From Neptuniibacter sp. 1_MG-2023 (GTDB lineage Bacteria; Pseudomonadota; Gammaproteobacteria; Pseudomonadales; Balneatricaceae), in assembly GCF_030547185.1 (NCBI RefSeq), contig NZ_JAUOQR010000005.1, forward strand, positions 124,001 to 188,000: a stretch of DNA of 64,000 bases, given 5' to 3'. The notes beneath the pieces were generated by a model. That model was not told the origin of the DNA. It worked only from the letters and a program-made list of their open reading frames with translations, and ran no database searches. A program made the translations under genes and the position numbers. This document shows, piece by piece, positions 24,951-34,009 of this stretch. Within the stretch, counting starts at the first letter, position 1; every line of letters begins with the position of its first letter.

Positions 24951-25772
24951 TTAAAGCCTTAAAACTTTTTTGATCCCATTAACAATCTCTTCACACTTAT
25001 TGACCTCTAACGCATCCAGATGAGGAGTAGAAAAATGCCCTAGATCATTATCGAAATACCCACCCGATTTGCTTTCAAACTCATCATCAAGAGCTAAACG
25101 CATCAAAATATGTGCGCCTTTAGCAACATCTCCACCCTCAACGCCAAAGTTATCTTTTACCATTTTACTACCCAGCATTGAACCTGGATTAACAGCAATA
25201 ACTATTGGGCTACCTGCCTTCTGAGCTAATGCCTTAGACCACATTGTAAGCGCCAATTTACTTTGTGCGTACGCAGAAAAATCATCTTCGACAACAACAT
25301 TCCCAATTAAAGCATTAATATTAACGGTGGCTTGAGCTGCTGATGAGAGGTTAATAACACGCCCCTTTTCACCAAGTAACGGCAGTAAGCTATGCGTCAA
25401 CAAATAGGGCGCTATTGTATTAACAGCAAAACGAATATCTAGCCCCTCAAGGGTTGTATTATTTTCTGCTCGGAAAACCCCTGCATTGTTAATCAACACA
25501 TCGATCTTCCCATGAGCCGCCTTCACAGCTTCAGCTAAAGCGATCACTTGTGACATCTGAGAAAGGTCAGCAATATAAGTGTCTATACTATCTGCGACTT
25601 CACCCTCACCTTTTAGGGTTGATGGATTAGCAATAAGCGCCTGTTTAGTTTTAGCAAGCTTCTCTGCATTTCGACCATGCAGTAAAACATGGTGCCCTTG
25701 AGCTACTAACATCTGAGCGGTTTTTAGGCCGATACCATCAGTCGCCCCCGTGATTAGGATAGTTTTCTGCAT
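24951..25772 (-). CDS. Short-chain dehydrogenase/reductase
   Basis: 273 residues. The NAD(P) motif TGATDGIG (7-14), NNAG near 93, catalytic Ser in INLSSAA and YxxxK in YAQSK (near 170) are all present, so the enzyme should be active. The closest general type is the retinol-dehydrogenase/oxidoreductase SDR group. AAGGAAC lies before the ATG. It follows the alcohol-dehydrogenase-like gene on the same strand, 84 bases downstream, and may be co-transcribed. Substrate unknown. Confidence 0.9.
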   Translation of the reverse strand: MQKTILITGATDGIGLKTAQMLVAQGHHVLLHGRNAEKLAKTKQALIANPSTLKGEGEVADSIDTYIADLSQMSQVIALAEAVKAAHGKIDVLINNAGVFRAENNTTLEGLDIRFAVNTIAPYLLTHSLLPLLGEKGRVINLSSAAQATVNINALIGNVVVEDDFSAYAQSKLALTMWSKALAQKAGSPIVIAVNPGSMLGSKMVKDNFGVEGGDVAKGAHILMRLALDDEFESKSGGYFDNDLGHFSTPHLDALEVNKCEEIVNGIKKVLRL

Positions 25773-25856
25773 TATTGTTCCTTTATGCCTTAGCTGGATA
25801 TTAAAACGGAATGCCGTGGCAACACTTTAGCATTCCGCTTAACATTTCATCTCTAT

Positions 25857-26885
25857 TTAGAAACCTTCAAGAACAATCTTGCCGATGGAACGACCATCTT
25901 CTAAAGAAGCATGTGCCGCTTTTAAGTTTGCAGCATTAATCCTGCCTAAATTTTTACCTAAGGTTGTTTTAATATAGCCTTGATCCACCAAATCAGCTAC
26001 GGCACTAAGTAAACGGCTCTGCTCAATCATATCATCGGCTTGGAACATAGAACGGGCGTACATAAACTCTATATGTAAGGATAAACTCTTAGGCTTCATT
26101 TTCATCACATCCAGAGGCGTTACAGGATCATCAATCATTGCGATCCGGCCAAAAGGTTTCAGCAGCTCAACATAAGTTTCAAAATAGGTGTCAGTACTAT
26201 TTAAACTCGCAATATGGGAAACTTGGCCTATACCTAAGGCTTCAATCTGCGGTGGTAATGGTTGGGTATGATCCACAACATAATCAGCTCCGAGTTCTTT
26301 CACCCATGCTTGTGAACTCTCCCGTGAGGCCGTACCAATCACTGTTGCACCGGTTAGAGTCTTAGCTAATTGAACTAAAATGGAACCAACCCCACCGGCC
26401 GCTCCGATAACCAAAATCACTTCTTTAGATTTTGTATTAGCGCCAATAGATTGTTTCTTCAACTCAAGATGTTCAAACAGCATTTCCCAGGCAGTAATTG
26501 TCGTCAAGGGAAGTGCTGCAGCCTCGGCATCGGACAGGCTCTTAGGTTTATATCCAACCAAACGCTCATCCACTAACTGATATTCAGCATTACTACCCTG
26601 TCGATTCAGATCACCTGCGTAATATACTACATCACCCGCTTTGAACTGGGTTACCGCCTCGCCTGTTGCAACAACTTCACCAACCGCATCCCAACCAATC
26701 ACTTTATACTTCTCATCTTCGGAAGGAACATTTTGACGAATTTTATAATCCACCGGATTAACCGCGATCGCTTTAACTTTAACTAGAAGGTCTTGGCCTG
26801 TTGCAACGGGCTGATCTAACTCAATATCAAGTAAAGATCTGTCATCAGCAATAGGTAGGTTTTTAATATATCCAACAGCTTTCAT
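25857..26885 (-). CDS. Zinc-binding-dehydrogenase family / quinone oxidoreductase-like
   Basis: 342 residues of the MDR superfamily: GroES-like N domain (MKAVGYIKN, VKVKAIAVNPVDYKIR) and Rossmann domain with GAAGGVGSILVQLA near 155. The classical catalytic zinc cysteine and structural-zinc cysteines are absent, which fits zinc-free NADPH:quinone or enone reductases. ATG 26885 was chosen (GGAG upstream). Divergent from a LysR gene, its likely regulator. Confidence 0.9.
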   Translation of the reverse strand: MKAVGYIKNLPIADDRSLLDIELDQPVATGQDLLVKVKAIAVNPVDYKIRQNVPSEDEKYKVIGWDAVGEVVATGEAVTQFKAGDVVYYAGDLNRQGSNAEYQLVDERLVGYKPKSLSDAEAAALPLTTITAWEMLFEHLELKKQSIGANTKSKEVILVIGAAGGVGSILVQLAKTLTGATVIGTASRESSQAWVKELGADYVVDHTQPLPPQIEALGIGQVSHIASLNSTDTYFETYVELLKPFGRIAMIDDPVTPLDVMKMKPKSLSLHIEFMYARSMFQADDMIEQSRLLSAVADLVDQGYIKTTLGKNLGRINAANLKAAHASLEDGRSIGKIVLEGF

Positions 26886-27019
26886 AATATGTATCTCCAA
26901 TTCATCTGCCCCAACCATGGGATTTTATTCTGTTCAGCCGACCGATTAACAAACGCGGTACAACTAAGAACTGACTGAAAAGAAGTTTAAAGCTTGATTA
27001 GAACCTATTAAACAGGATA

Positions 27020-27035
27020 ATAATGGAATCATTAT
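27020..27035. promoter_or_regulatory. Inverted repeat in the LysR/dehydrogenase divergent region
   Basis: ATAATG-GAAT-CATTAT, a 6-bp arm palindrome with an internal T-N11-A spacing, 19 bases before the LysR start. Candidate LysR-type operator; it is also Fur-like but has wrong spacing. Confidence 0.4.
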
Positions 27036-27053
27036 CAAATATAATTTGAGAAT

Positions 27054-27989
27054 ATGTTATTAGAAGATCTTCAGGTTGTGCTTAAAGTTGCTGAGTTTAA
27101 AAGTATTACGGCTGCTGCAACTAATCTAGATATGCGTACAGCTACCGCTAGCGCTGCCTTAAAACGGGTAGAAACATCACTCGGCGTTGAGCTGTTTGTA
27201 CGTACCACTCGTCACCTTCGTATTTCCAGTGCGGGCGAAAAATATCTCCCTTTATGCGAACAAGCGATGCTCATGCTTGATCAAGCACGACAAAACGTAA
27301 AAGGCGATTTAGATATTATTGACGGTGAGTTGAGAATCGCTATTCCATCAGATCTAGGGCGAAATCTACTCAATCCCTTGTTAGATCAGTTTATGGAAAC
27401 TCATTCTGACTTAAGTATTCGCATTAACATCAGTGATAGTAATATAGATTTTTATCGCGACTCAGTAGATATGGCATTTCGTTATGGTTCACCAGAAGAT
27501 AGTAACCTTTATGGATTTAAGATCTGTAATGTTCCCGGCTTACTCTGTGCGACAGAGGAGTATTTAGAAAACAATGGCACACCTCAACATCCCCATGATC
27601 TTGTGTCTCACAATGGGTTGTTTTACCAACTACATGATGTGATTCATAATGTTTGGACCTTCAGGGACGATCAGAATAATTACAAAATAAAAATGAGTGG
27701 CAATCGTGCATCAAATGACGGTGATCTGGTACGACGCTGGTGTGTCGCGGGGAAAGGACTTGCTGTTAAATCTTGTCTTGATATGTCAAACGACTTACTT
27801 AATGATCGGGTCGTCAATGTCATGCCCAACTTCAAACCTCGCTCCAGCGAACTCTGGTTAGTCTGCCCCACTCGGCAATCAATTACACCAGCAGTAAGAT
27901 TACTGCGCGACCATGTAAAACTAGAATGCACAAAAGTCTTACAGCTGCTCATTGATAAAGGTGTGCTAGATAAAAGTGTATTAAACTGA
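27054..27989 (+). CDS. LysR-type transcriptional regulator
   Basis: 311 residues: N-terminal winged HTH (LEDLQVVLKVAEFKSITAAA, 3-22, and LGVELFVRTTRHLRIS near 50) and a periplasmic-binding-like effector domain. It fits the CrgA/AaeR-like group that often controls a divergent oxidoreductase. The neighbour 168 bases away on the other strand is the quinone-oxidoreductase-like gene. Effector unknown. Confidence 0.92.
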   Translation: MLLEDLQVVLKVAEFKSITAAATNLDMRTATASAALKRVETSLGVELFVRTTRHLRISSAGEKYLPLCEQAMLMLDQARQNVKGDLDIIDGELRIAIPSDLGRNLLNPLLDQFMETHSDLSIRINISDSNIDFYRDSVDMAFRYGSPEDSNLYGFKICNVPGLLCATEEYLENNGTPQHPHDLVSHNGLFYQLHDVIHNVWTFRDDQNNYKIKMSGNRASNDGDLVRRWCVAGKGLAVKSCLDMSNDLLNDRVVNVMPNFKPRSSELWLVCPTRQSITPAVRLLRDHVKLECTKVLQLLIDKGVLDKSVLN

Positions 27990-28011
27990 TCAATTAATAA
28001 AACAGTGTGAC

Positions 28012-28554
28012 TTAAAGCTTAAATTCGTTTTTTGATAAAGGTTCGCGATTATTGTGGATTCGCAAAGCCTCAACCAGCATACCCACTCGCTCAGGCAAGC
28101 CATGATCCAGTAACCCATGAACCATTTTGAGTACATTTTCTTGGAAGTGATCACTTGCGCCTATCTCCGATGATAAGTTATCGGCGCTAAAGTGAAAGCG
28201 ATGACCTGCAGCAACTGAAAGAATCCATTCATAAGCCTGAGGGCGAACCTCAACCTTTTCAAATTCTCTTTGTTCTTCAGCGGTACGACCATCTGGCTTA
28301 TACCAATAACCAAAATCCACCAGCTCTCGACGTTTAGCTCCGGCCACACACCAATGGGAAATCTCGTGTAGTGCACTGGCGAAAAAGCCATGAGCAAAAA
28401 CGATTCGGTTATGCGGTGAACTATTATCCGCAGGAAGGTAGATAGGCTCATCCTCCCCTTTAATTAACACCGTATTATAGCGATCGAAAAAAAGTTGATT
28501 AAACAGACTAATCAACTCATCTACATTAGGTTTGTTTGTAAACGTTTTTTGCAC
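28012..28554 (-). CDS. epmC: Elongation factor P hydroxylase EpmC
   Basis: 180 residues, formerly YfcM. It hydroxylates the beta-lysyl-lysine on elongation factor P after EpmA and EpmB act. The metal-binding motif HEISHWCVAG (HExxH, near 66-71) and the conserved FGYWYKPDGRT and PQAYEW follow the family closely. Start is GTG. It lies 12 bases after a lipoprotein gene on the same strand. EpmA, EpmB and EF-P genes are not in the window. Confidence 0.92.
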   Translation of the reverse strand: MQKTFTNKPNVDELISLFNQLFFDRYNTVLIKGEDEPIYLPADNSSPHNRIVFAHGFFASALHEISHWCVAGAKRRELVDFGYWYKPDGRTAEEQREFEKVEVRPQAYEWILSVAAGHRFHFSADNLSSEIGASDHFQENVLKMVHGLLDHGLPERVGMLVEALRIHNNREPLSKNEFKL

Positions 28555-28566
28555 TAACCACTAACC

Positions 28567-29295
28567 TTAGTAATTAACATAAGATTGCCACATATTCTCT
28601 CTTAACCACCAGGTTTCACCGGTAATACGATCAATCCTAGCAGCAACATAACCTTTGCCATCACCATCTGCACGCAGTAAAACCACTTCATATTCCGCCG
28701 TGCCTGTCGCACCACTTTCCTCAAGAAGGTTCCACGCCCCTTGGTCGGCTAACCAAGCCTCTCCCGTAAAACGATGATAGCGTATTAAAATCCACTGATC
28801 CTTTGCGGTATAAGCAGAGACTATACGATAGGAACCATCTTGCACTTGACTACTTAATTCGTTAGCCATCATCGTTATCTGGTCTAATACGCCATTAAAA
28901 GCATCAGGTGTGGGTGCTGCCTGCGTAGAATCAGGGGAATCGGATTGAGCCAATGAGCCTTGCAGATCTGTTTTCAAGCTTTGAATCTGTAAAGAAAGTG
29001 CTTGGTTCTGTTGCTGTAATTGGGCAGCCTGAGATTTGATTTGTAGCAAATGATCCTGCACGGCTGTCAAACGATTACCGACAACATCTAGTTTTTCACT
29101 AGCATTAGCTCCGGGTAAATCTGAGGCGGATTCGCTTTTACTTTTAGACGACGCATTAGCCTCTGTTGATTGGCTATTTTCGGCAGCGGCCTCAGTCGAT
29201 GGGTCGGTTTTTACGCCTGCCGCATTACAAGCAGTTAACCCGATTAGGACTAGAGATAATACAGATGTTCTAAGCATGCTTTTTAATGGTTTCAC
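28567..29295 (-). CDS. Lipoprotein of unknown function with coiled coil
   Basis: 242 residues. Signal peptide with lipobox LTAC (Cys23), a Ser/Ala/Glu-rich linker, a coiled coil at about 70-110 (LTAVQDHLLQIKSQAAQLQQ) and a C-terminal beta-rich domain with repeated RIDRITGETWWL/RYHRFTGEAWLA, which looks like an internal duplication. Start GTG with GGGGAG upstream. Upstream of epmC in the same direction. No function is recognised. Confidence 0.7.
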   Translation of the reverse strand: MKPLKSMLRTSVLSLVLIGLTACNAAGVKTDPSTEAAAENSQSTEANASSKSKSESASDLPGANASEKLDVVGNRLTAVQDHLLQIKSQAAQLQQQNQALSLQIQSLKTDLQGSLAQSDSPDSTQAAPTPDAFNGVLDQITMMANELSSQVQDGSYRIVSAYTAKDQWILIRYHRFTGEAWLADQGAWNLLEESGATGTAEYEVVLLRADGDGKGYVAARIDRITGETWWLRENMWQSYVNY

Positions 29296-29391
29296 AATTT
29301 CTCCCCTGAAGCAGATCTGGATTATTTCGCTTGGCGGCTATTTAAACAAAAAAGGAGGGATTCTGCTATTTTTCCATATGCTACTCCCAAT

Positions 29392-29426
29392 AAAAAAGCC
29401 CCTTCTTAATCGCTAAAAAGGGGCTT
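29392..29426 (-). terminator. Intrinsic terminator of the sox operon
   Basis: AAGCCCCTT and AAGGGGCTT (29396-29404, 29418-29426) form a 9-bp stem followed by six T on the minus strand, 25 bases past the soxB stop. Confidence 0.85.
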
Positions 29427-29450
29427 CCACTCTGTTTGACCACCTAAACG

Positions 29451-31229
29451 TTATGACACCATTTTAGCGTAATCGGCTATTCCTGGATTATTACCCACAT
29501 TTTTCAAAATAGGTGTATTCAATTTATCAATACGTGCGACCTCTTTATCACGTAAGTGATCAGCCACTACATCCCAAATAATCGGCCCCTCAGATTGGGA
29601 ACCTACCGTCGCCCAGCCTGATACTGTATAGGTTTTATTCGCATCAATACGCTCACCATTATCGAGCGTCATTTCACTAATACGTTTACCTATAGGTTGC
29701 ATAGGGTCGCAGATATAATCAAAACCACCAACACGAACCATATCGCCACCAGACTGCAGATATGGCTCTGGATTAAAGATATTATCTGCCACATCTTCCA
29801 GAATTAACTTAAGCTCTGAACCTTTCATCGGTCTCACATAAGTTTCAGGATAGGTCAGACAGGTTTGATCTAAAACATGCTCCATAGTAATCATCTGTCC
29901 TTCAAGGACTGAGGTTCCCCAACGGAAACCTGGGGACAATGATATCTGAGCACTATTAACATCCATTAACGCATTACAGATTAGCTGGTCAAATGTCCCA
30001 TTAAAGTTGCCTCGACGAAACATCACTTCATCAGCAAGTGCCAGCTCTTCAGTTAACCATCCCAAATGAGGCGCTCGAATATCATTGATAAGCTTAGCCA
30101 TGTTTGGCTCAGGTGGTAGCATTTCAGAAAACACCGGCATCAATCGGTAGTTGTAACTATGCACTTTCCCCTTGCGTAGATCGAGGTCCATAACACCTAG
30201 GAATTTACCATTTGAACCTACATTACATACAAGTGTTTGGCCGGTAGCATTTTTAACTGTAGTGGGTTGCGGCATGCCATCATGTGTATGCCCACCTAGA
30301 ATAACATCGATACCCGACACTCGGCTGGCCATCGCCAAATCTACATCCATACCGTTGTGTGACAGAACAATAACAGCATCAACGCCTTCTTCAGTACGCA
30401 CTTTATCAACTAAAGCCTGCATCTCGTTATCATAAATATCGAAGGTCCAATCAGGGATAAAACGCGCTGGGTTGGCTATCTTAGTGCGAGGGAAAGCTTG
30501 CCCAATAATGGCAATACGTGCTCCACCTATCTCTTTAATCGAATAAGGCTTAAAGACATGACCACTATCTTCATCAAAAATATACTCATCAGCCCCATCA
30601 AAAAGCGCATCTTCTGTTACAAAAACATTGTTGGCGAGGAACTCACCGCTGAAGGCTTTTATATTATTAAGGATCTCCTCTTGGTGGTAAGTAAACTCCC
30701 AATGACCGGTCATAACATCAACACCGAGCTCATTAGTAGCTTTAACCATATCCATACCGCGCGTTTTAAATGCGGTGCCTGAACCTTGCCAAGTATCCCC
30801 ACCATCTAATAGAAGTGTACTTTCCGATCCATAATCTTGGCGTAAGCGATCCACTAAGGTTTTAAGATGGGAAAAGCCGCCTACTTTTCCGTAACGACTA
30901 GCAGCATCACCAAAATTCAAATAGGTAAATGCATGCGCTTCAAGTGACCCGGAACTAATTCCAAAATGATTAAGCAGCTTATCACCCACAAGGTGAGGTG
31001 CTTGGCCATAGGCTTTACCAATTCCCAAATTAACATTTGGCTCACGAAAATACACAGGGAGTAACTGGGCATGACAATCTGTCATGTGTAGAAGACGAAC
31101 ATTACCACTTTTAGGGATTTCATATAGATCTGAAGGCTGTTTCTTTGCGGCAAAACCTGTTGCAGGAAGAACCCCCGCAGCGCCCGCCATACCTAACAAA
31201 CGAGCAAATTCACGGCGTGTCATCGACAT
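29451..31229 (-). CDS. soxB: Sulfate thiohydrolase SoxB
   Basis: 592 residues. Releases sulfate from SoxY-bound cysteine S-sulfonate; a di-manganese enzyme of the 5'-nucleotidase family. Twin-arginine signal TRREFARLLG (4-13). Metal and catalytic motifs are present: LLHMTDCHAQLLP near 45, LLDGGDTWQG near 140, VMTGHWEFTY near 170, and GGHTHDGMP near 310. Last gene of the cluster, separated from soxK by an intrinsic terminator and a ribosome-site-masking hairpin. Confidence 0.97.
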   Translation of the reverse strand: MSMTRREFARLLGMAGAAGVLPATGFAAKKQPSDLYEIPKSGNVRLLHMTDCHAQLLPVYFREPNVNLGIGKAYGQAPHLVGDKLLNHFGISSGSLEAHAFTYLNFGDAASRYGKVGGFSHLKTLVDRLRQDYGSESTLLLDGGDTWQGSGTAFKTRGMDMVKATNELGVDVMTGHWEFTYHQEEILNNIKAFSGEFLANNVFVTEDALFDGADEYIFDEDSGHVFKPYSIKEIGGARIAIIGQAFPRTKIANPARFIPDWTFDIYDNEMQALVDKVRTEEGVDAVIVLSHNGMDVDLAMASRVSGIDVILGGHTHDGMPQPTTVKNATGQTLVCNVGSNGKFLGVMDLDLRKGKVHSYNYRLMPVFSEMLPPEPNMAKLINDIRAPHLGWLTEELALADEVMFRRGNFNGTFDQLICNALMDVNSAQISLSPGFRWGTSVLEGQMITMEHVLDQTCLTYPETYVRPMKGSELKLILEDVADNIFNPEPYLQSGGDMVRVGGFDYICDPMQPIGKRISEMTLDNGERIDANKTYTVSGWATVGSQSEGPIIWDVVADHLRDKEVARIDKLNTPILKNVGNNPGIADYAKMVS

Positions 31230-31250
31230 AAATAATCACCTCTTTTGAGG
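31230..31250 (-). promoter_or_regulatory. Hairpin masking the soxB ribosome binding site
   Basis: On the minus strand CCTC-AAAA-GAGG pairs the soxB Shine-Dalgarno GAGGTG with an upstream CCTC. It lies between the T-run of the upstream terminator and the soxB ATG. Confidence 0.45.
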
Positions 31251-31283
31251 AAAAAAAACCTGCTGCGTAGAACCTCAGCAGGT
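31251..31283 (-). terminator. Intrinsic terminator between soxK and soxB
   Basis: ACCTGCTG and CAGCAGGT (31258-31265, 31276-31283) form a perfect 8-bp stem followed by eight T on the minus strand. It lies inside the sox cluster, 22 bases upstream of soxB. Confidence 0.8.
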
Positions 31284-31351
31284 ATTTTTAAAAGTACATT
31301 ATGAGAGAGTAAACCGATTATGTTTGCTCTCTGGACGATATTAGCGCTTCC

Positions 31352-31774
31352 CTATTGAGGAACGGCAAGATGCCAATTTGCCTGCGCATAATGATACTGC
31401 TGAATACCCATTCGTGCGTGATATTTAGCTTGTGCCGCTAAATTAAGAGCTTTTTGATAATCACCCTCATCAATCGCCGTTTGAGCTTCTTTTAGAAGAC
31501 CTCGAGTCAGTTTCCATTCGTAACCTAGCTCAGCCACTTCAGCATTTTTCGCCTTAGCTTTGTCCAATAATGCCTCAGCATTCGCCTTAGTCGCTTTAAC
31601 AGCGGCCTCAGCCTCCTCTTCATGCTGAGTTGTATACTGCTTTCCCTGCCAGGTAAAAACATGATCTTTACCATACATAGCACGGTTCATCTCAAACGCA
31701 TCTTGAAAGCTTTCAGCTGCGGCAAATGTTGGCGCAAGCGCCAGAACAGCAGCAATAATTAAACCTTTATTCAT
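31352..31774 (-). CDS. soxK: SoxXA-binding protein, SoxK-like
   Basis: 140 residues with a signal peptide (cleaved after TFAAA near 20) and a mostly alpha-helical Ala/Lys-rich mature part with TPR-like LAAQAKYHARMGIQQY. The location between soxA and soxB and the small secreted helical form fit SoxK/SAXB, which binds SoxXA in other sulfur oxidisers. Good ribosome site GGAGGG. No cysteine or heme motif. The gene name is by context and general resemblance. Confidence 0.65.
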   Translation of the reverse strand: MNKGLIIAAVLALAPTFAAAESFQDAFEMNRAMYGKDHVFTWQGKQYTTQHEEEAEAAVKATKANAEALLDKAKAKNAEVAELGYEWKLTRGLLKEAQTAIDEGDYQKALNLAAQAKYHARMGIQQYHYAQANWHLAVPQ

Positions 31775-31789
31775 GTTGCTACCCTCCTA

Positions 31790-32659
31790 TTACTTACGTG
31801 CACCAGGGCCATTAGCCACAAGACCGTTAGACATATAACTCTGGAAATACTCCAAGTTACGGAACTCCTCAGCTTGAGGTTTCAATGGGTGTGAACGAGA
31901 ATCTCTATGACAACCACTGTAACGACGGTGCAAAGTACCTAACTCTCCCCATTTAGAGCGGAAAACAGGAAAATGAGTCACATGTCCTAATTGAGGACCC
32001 GGTAGGTCTGCACGAATACGAATATTCGAGCCTTGAAGGTGACAATTTGCACAAGATAGGTTCAACTGACCACGCTTAGAATAAAAGAACTTCTTACCCT
32101 CTAAATAGGCAGCTTTGGCTCTAGGATCGTCCTCAGGAATCTGTATATCAAAAACCTTATCCCGTGAAGTCCATGCCATATAAGCTGATATTTGAGCTAT
32201 CGGGCCTTTAGACCATTTAAGCGCTTCCTCACCATTCTTCACTCGGCACTCATTGATCTCTTGCTCAAGTGTTTTAACCGTACCTTCTTCCTTATTCCAG
32301 TACGGATATTTATGGCGAATGCCTATGCCTCCGTTTTCAAAGCAATCCGCATAACCTTTCCCGTTTGCAAAGGCTGTGTTGAAAAGCTCTTCTCCTTGCT
32401 CTACATCAAATTCATAAGGAGGGAACTCTTCAAGTTCTACCCACTGTTCCCTTGAATCCGCATCAACTGAATAGATACCATTTACATAATCTGCTAATTC
32501 CGTATTAGGGAAGCGAGATTTGTAATATTTTTGTAGCGCAATCCTATCCGCCTCTGGATCGACCGTTTGCATGTCGAATCCAGTATCCGCTGCGTAAGTC
32601 ATTTGTGTTGCAGCAGCAACCGTCAAACCCAGCGCTAATTTTCTTATTATTTTCATCAT
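31790..32659 (-). CDS. soxA: Sulfur oxidation c-type cytochrome SoxA
   Basis: 289 residues with signal peptide. With SoxX it oxidatively couples thiosulfate to SoxY. Only one heme motif, CANCH (near 205); the N-terminal domain instead has Cys pair (YADCFENGG, INECR) that replaces the second heme, the monoheme type of SoxA. The active-site Cys is in RRYSGCHRDSRSHPL near 250. Start ATG (GGGGTG upstream). 15 bases before soxK. Confidence 0.95.
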   Translation of the reverse strand: MMKIIRKLALGLTVAAATQMTYAADTGFDMQTVDPEADRIALQKYYKSRFPNTELADYVNGIYSVDADSREQWVELEEFPPYEFDVEQGEELFNTAFANGKGYADCFENGGIGIRHKYPYWNKEEGTVKTLEQEINECRVKNGEEALKWSKGPIAQISAYMAWTSRDKVFDIQIPEDDPRAKAAYLEGKKFFYSKRGQLNLSCANCHLQGSNIRIRADLPGPQLGHVTHFPVFRSKWGELGTLHRRYSGCHRDSRSHPLKPQAEEFRNLEYFQSYMSNGLVANGPGARK

Positions 32660-32697
32660 TCACCCCAAAGCATTACCCAGTACTGGATATTTGCTAA

Positions 32698-33015
32698 TTA
32701 TTTTACTTTGGCAGTTTCTGTAGCCGTCTCACCTGTGTTTTCAATCCAAGTCATGGTCAGGTCATCACCTGCCGCACCACCTGCAAAGTTAAACGCAAAA
32801 TAAGGGTTTTTAGATACTGCGGTTCCAAGGTTAGCGACAAAAACCTCTTTACCTGCATGCATGATTTTCAGCTCCTGCAAGAACTTAGCAGGGATCAATT
32901 CACCGGTTTTCTTATCTTTGCGCTGGCCGCTTTCCATGATGTGCTTAGCCATCAATTTAACTTTGGTTTTATCACCAGAAACCTTCGCTTTAACTTTTAA
33001 AATGCCCTTAGCCAT
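32698..33015 (-). CDS. soxZ: Sulfur carrier complex subunit SoxZ
   Basis: 105 residues with no own signal peptide; it is exported bound to SoxY. The Ig-like fold (GILKVKAKVSGDKTKVKLMA; ELKIMHAGKEVF; NPYFAFNFAGGAAGDDLT) matches SoxZ. It presents the SoxY swinging arm to the other Sox enzymes. Lies 30 bases after soxY and 38 before soxA. Confidence 0.95.
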   Translation of the reverse strand: MAKGILKVKAKVSGDKTKVKLMAKHIMESGQRKDKKTGELIPAKFLQELKIMHAGKEVFVANLGTAVSKNPYFAFNFAGGAAGDDLTMTWIENTGETATETAKVK

Positions 33016-33045
33016 GATTCATACCTCTGTATTAGCTTAACTGGA

Positions 33046-33504
33046 TTAACCGCCACAACCGCCGATAGTAACTTTTACTTCTTTTGAAGCGCTATAAAGC
33101 TTTCCATCAGCTTTAACAACGGCGGTTACCTTAGAGGTTTTGCCCATACGTAAACGTGTAGATACATCAGCATCTGTGCCTGCTGGAATAATGAATTCAA
33201 CAACAAGTGGGTTTGGGTTGTGCTCGACAAAAATACTCATTGACTCAACATTCGCTAAACTAGAGCGAACAGTGACAGGGACAACGGCACCATTTTCTGC
33301 GATATCAGGTGCTTTTAATGTCACCTCTGCACTTTCTTCTGCTGTACCACCAAGCAACTCTTGCATAGCAGTCTCTTGATCTTCTGCTTTAAACGCACTC
33401 TGTGTCCATGCTGCCATTGCAATACGTGGTACCAATACACTAGCACCCACCAAAGCTCCACTTGCAGCAATCGCTTTTATGACTGAACGACGATTTATGC
33501 TCAT
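33046..33504 (-). CDS. soxY: Sulfur carrier protein SoxY
   Basis: 152 residues. Twin-arginine signal NRRSVIKAIAAS (4-15) exports the SoxYZ complex. The C-terminal swinging arm ends GGCGG with the carrier Cys at 150, onto which sulfur intermediates are bound covalently. Central domain LKAPDIAENGAVVPVTV is typical. Located between soxX and soxZ. Confidence 0.97.
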   Translation of the reverse strand: MSINRRSVIKAIAASGALVGASVLVPRIAMAAWTQSAFKAEDQETAMQELLGGTAEESAEVTLKAPDIAENGAVVPVTVRSSLANVESMSIFVEHNPNPLVVEFIIPAGTDADVSTRLRMGKTSKVTAVVKADGKLYSASKEVKVTIGGCGG

Positions 33505-33539
33505 TCTAAATTTCCTCTTTCTTCACCCATTTTGGGAGA

Positions 33540-33902
33540 TCAGAACTGGTAGATATACTCTACGACAGCATCAATTTCTTCTTCTGACAAAATCCAATGC
33601 TTCCCTACTGGAGGCATAATTGTCAGAGGATTGTTTTTACTTGCATCCCAAATTTGGGCACGTAATTTACGTTTATCTGGAAAACGGGTTTTCATCGAAA
33701 GTGTCGGTGGCCCTTGATGCCCTGCCAAATTCGCATCTGGATCAGCGATGGTATGACAAGAGATACAGTTACCCCGAGACTTATCCATATAAACGGCTTT
33801 CCCCAATGCAATCTGATCATCATGATTATCAGCTGCAGCGGAACCCGCTGTAACCATAGTCAATAAACCAGCCGCACAGAGAGAGGTGCTCAGCTTACGC
33901 AT
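33540..33902 (-). CDS. soxX: Sulfur oxidation c-type cytochrome SoxX
   Basis: 120 residues with signal peptide (cleaved after SAAA near 24). One heme motif CISCH (near 46-50) and axial Met in LTIMPPVG near 96. Partner of SoxA. Good ribosome site. First gene after the hairpin-rich gap that separates it from soxD. Confidence 0.95.
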   Translation of the reverse strand: MRKLSTSLCAAGLLTMVTAGSAAADNHDDQIALGKAVYMDKSRGNCISCHTIADPDANLAGHQGPPTLSMKTRFPDKRKLRAQIWDASKNNPLTIMPPVGKHWILSEEEIDAVVEYIYQF

Positions 33903-33954
33903 TATTTCTCCTCCGGAGTTCTGTCTAACGACAGTATTTTTATTGTTATAAAAT

Positions 33955-33996
33955 GCCCATGTGGGCGATAAAATCTAGTTAATTACTAGATTTTAT
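33955..33996 (-). promoter_or_regulatory. Two adjacent inverted repeats between soxD and soxX
   Basis: GCCCATGTGGGC (33955-33966) is a short GC hairpin; ATAAAATCTAGT and ACTAGATTTTAT (33968-33979, 33985-33996) are perfect 12-bp arms with a 5-base loop. Could be a processing site, partial terminator or operator for a soxX promoter. Confidence 0.45.
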
Positions 33997-34009
33997 ATAT
34001 TAATGAGGC

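Noticed and set aside
27016-27036. GATAAT...ATTATC as a Fur box near the LysR gene
   Set aside because: Spacing is 2 bases longer than the 19-bp Fur consensus, and its position in a LysR divergent region fits a LysR operator better.
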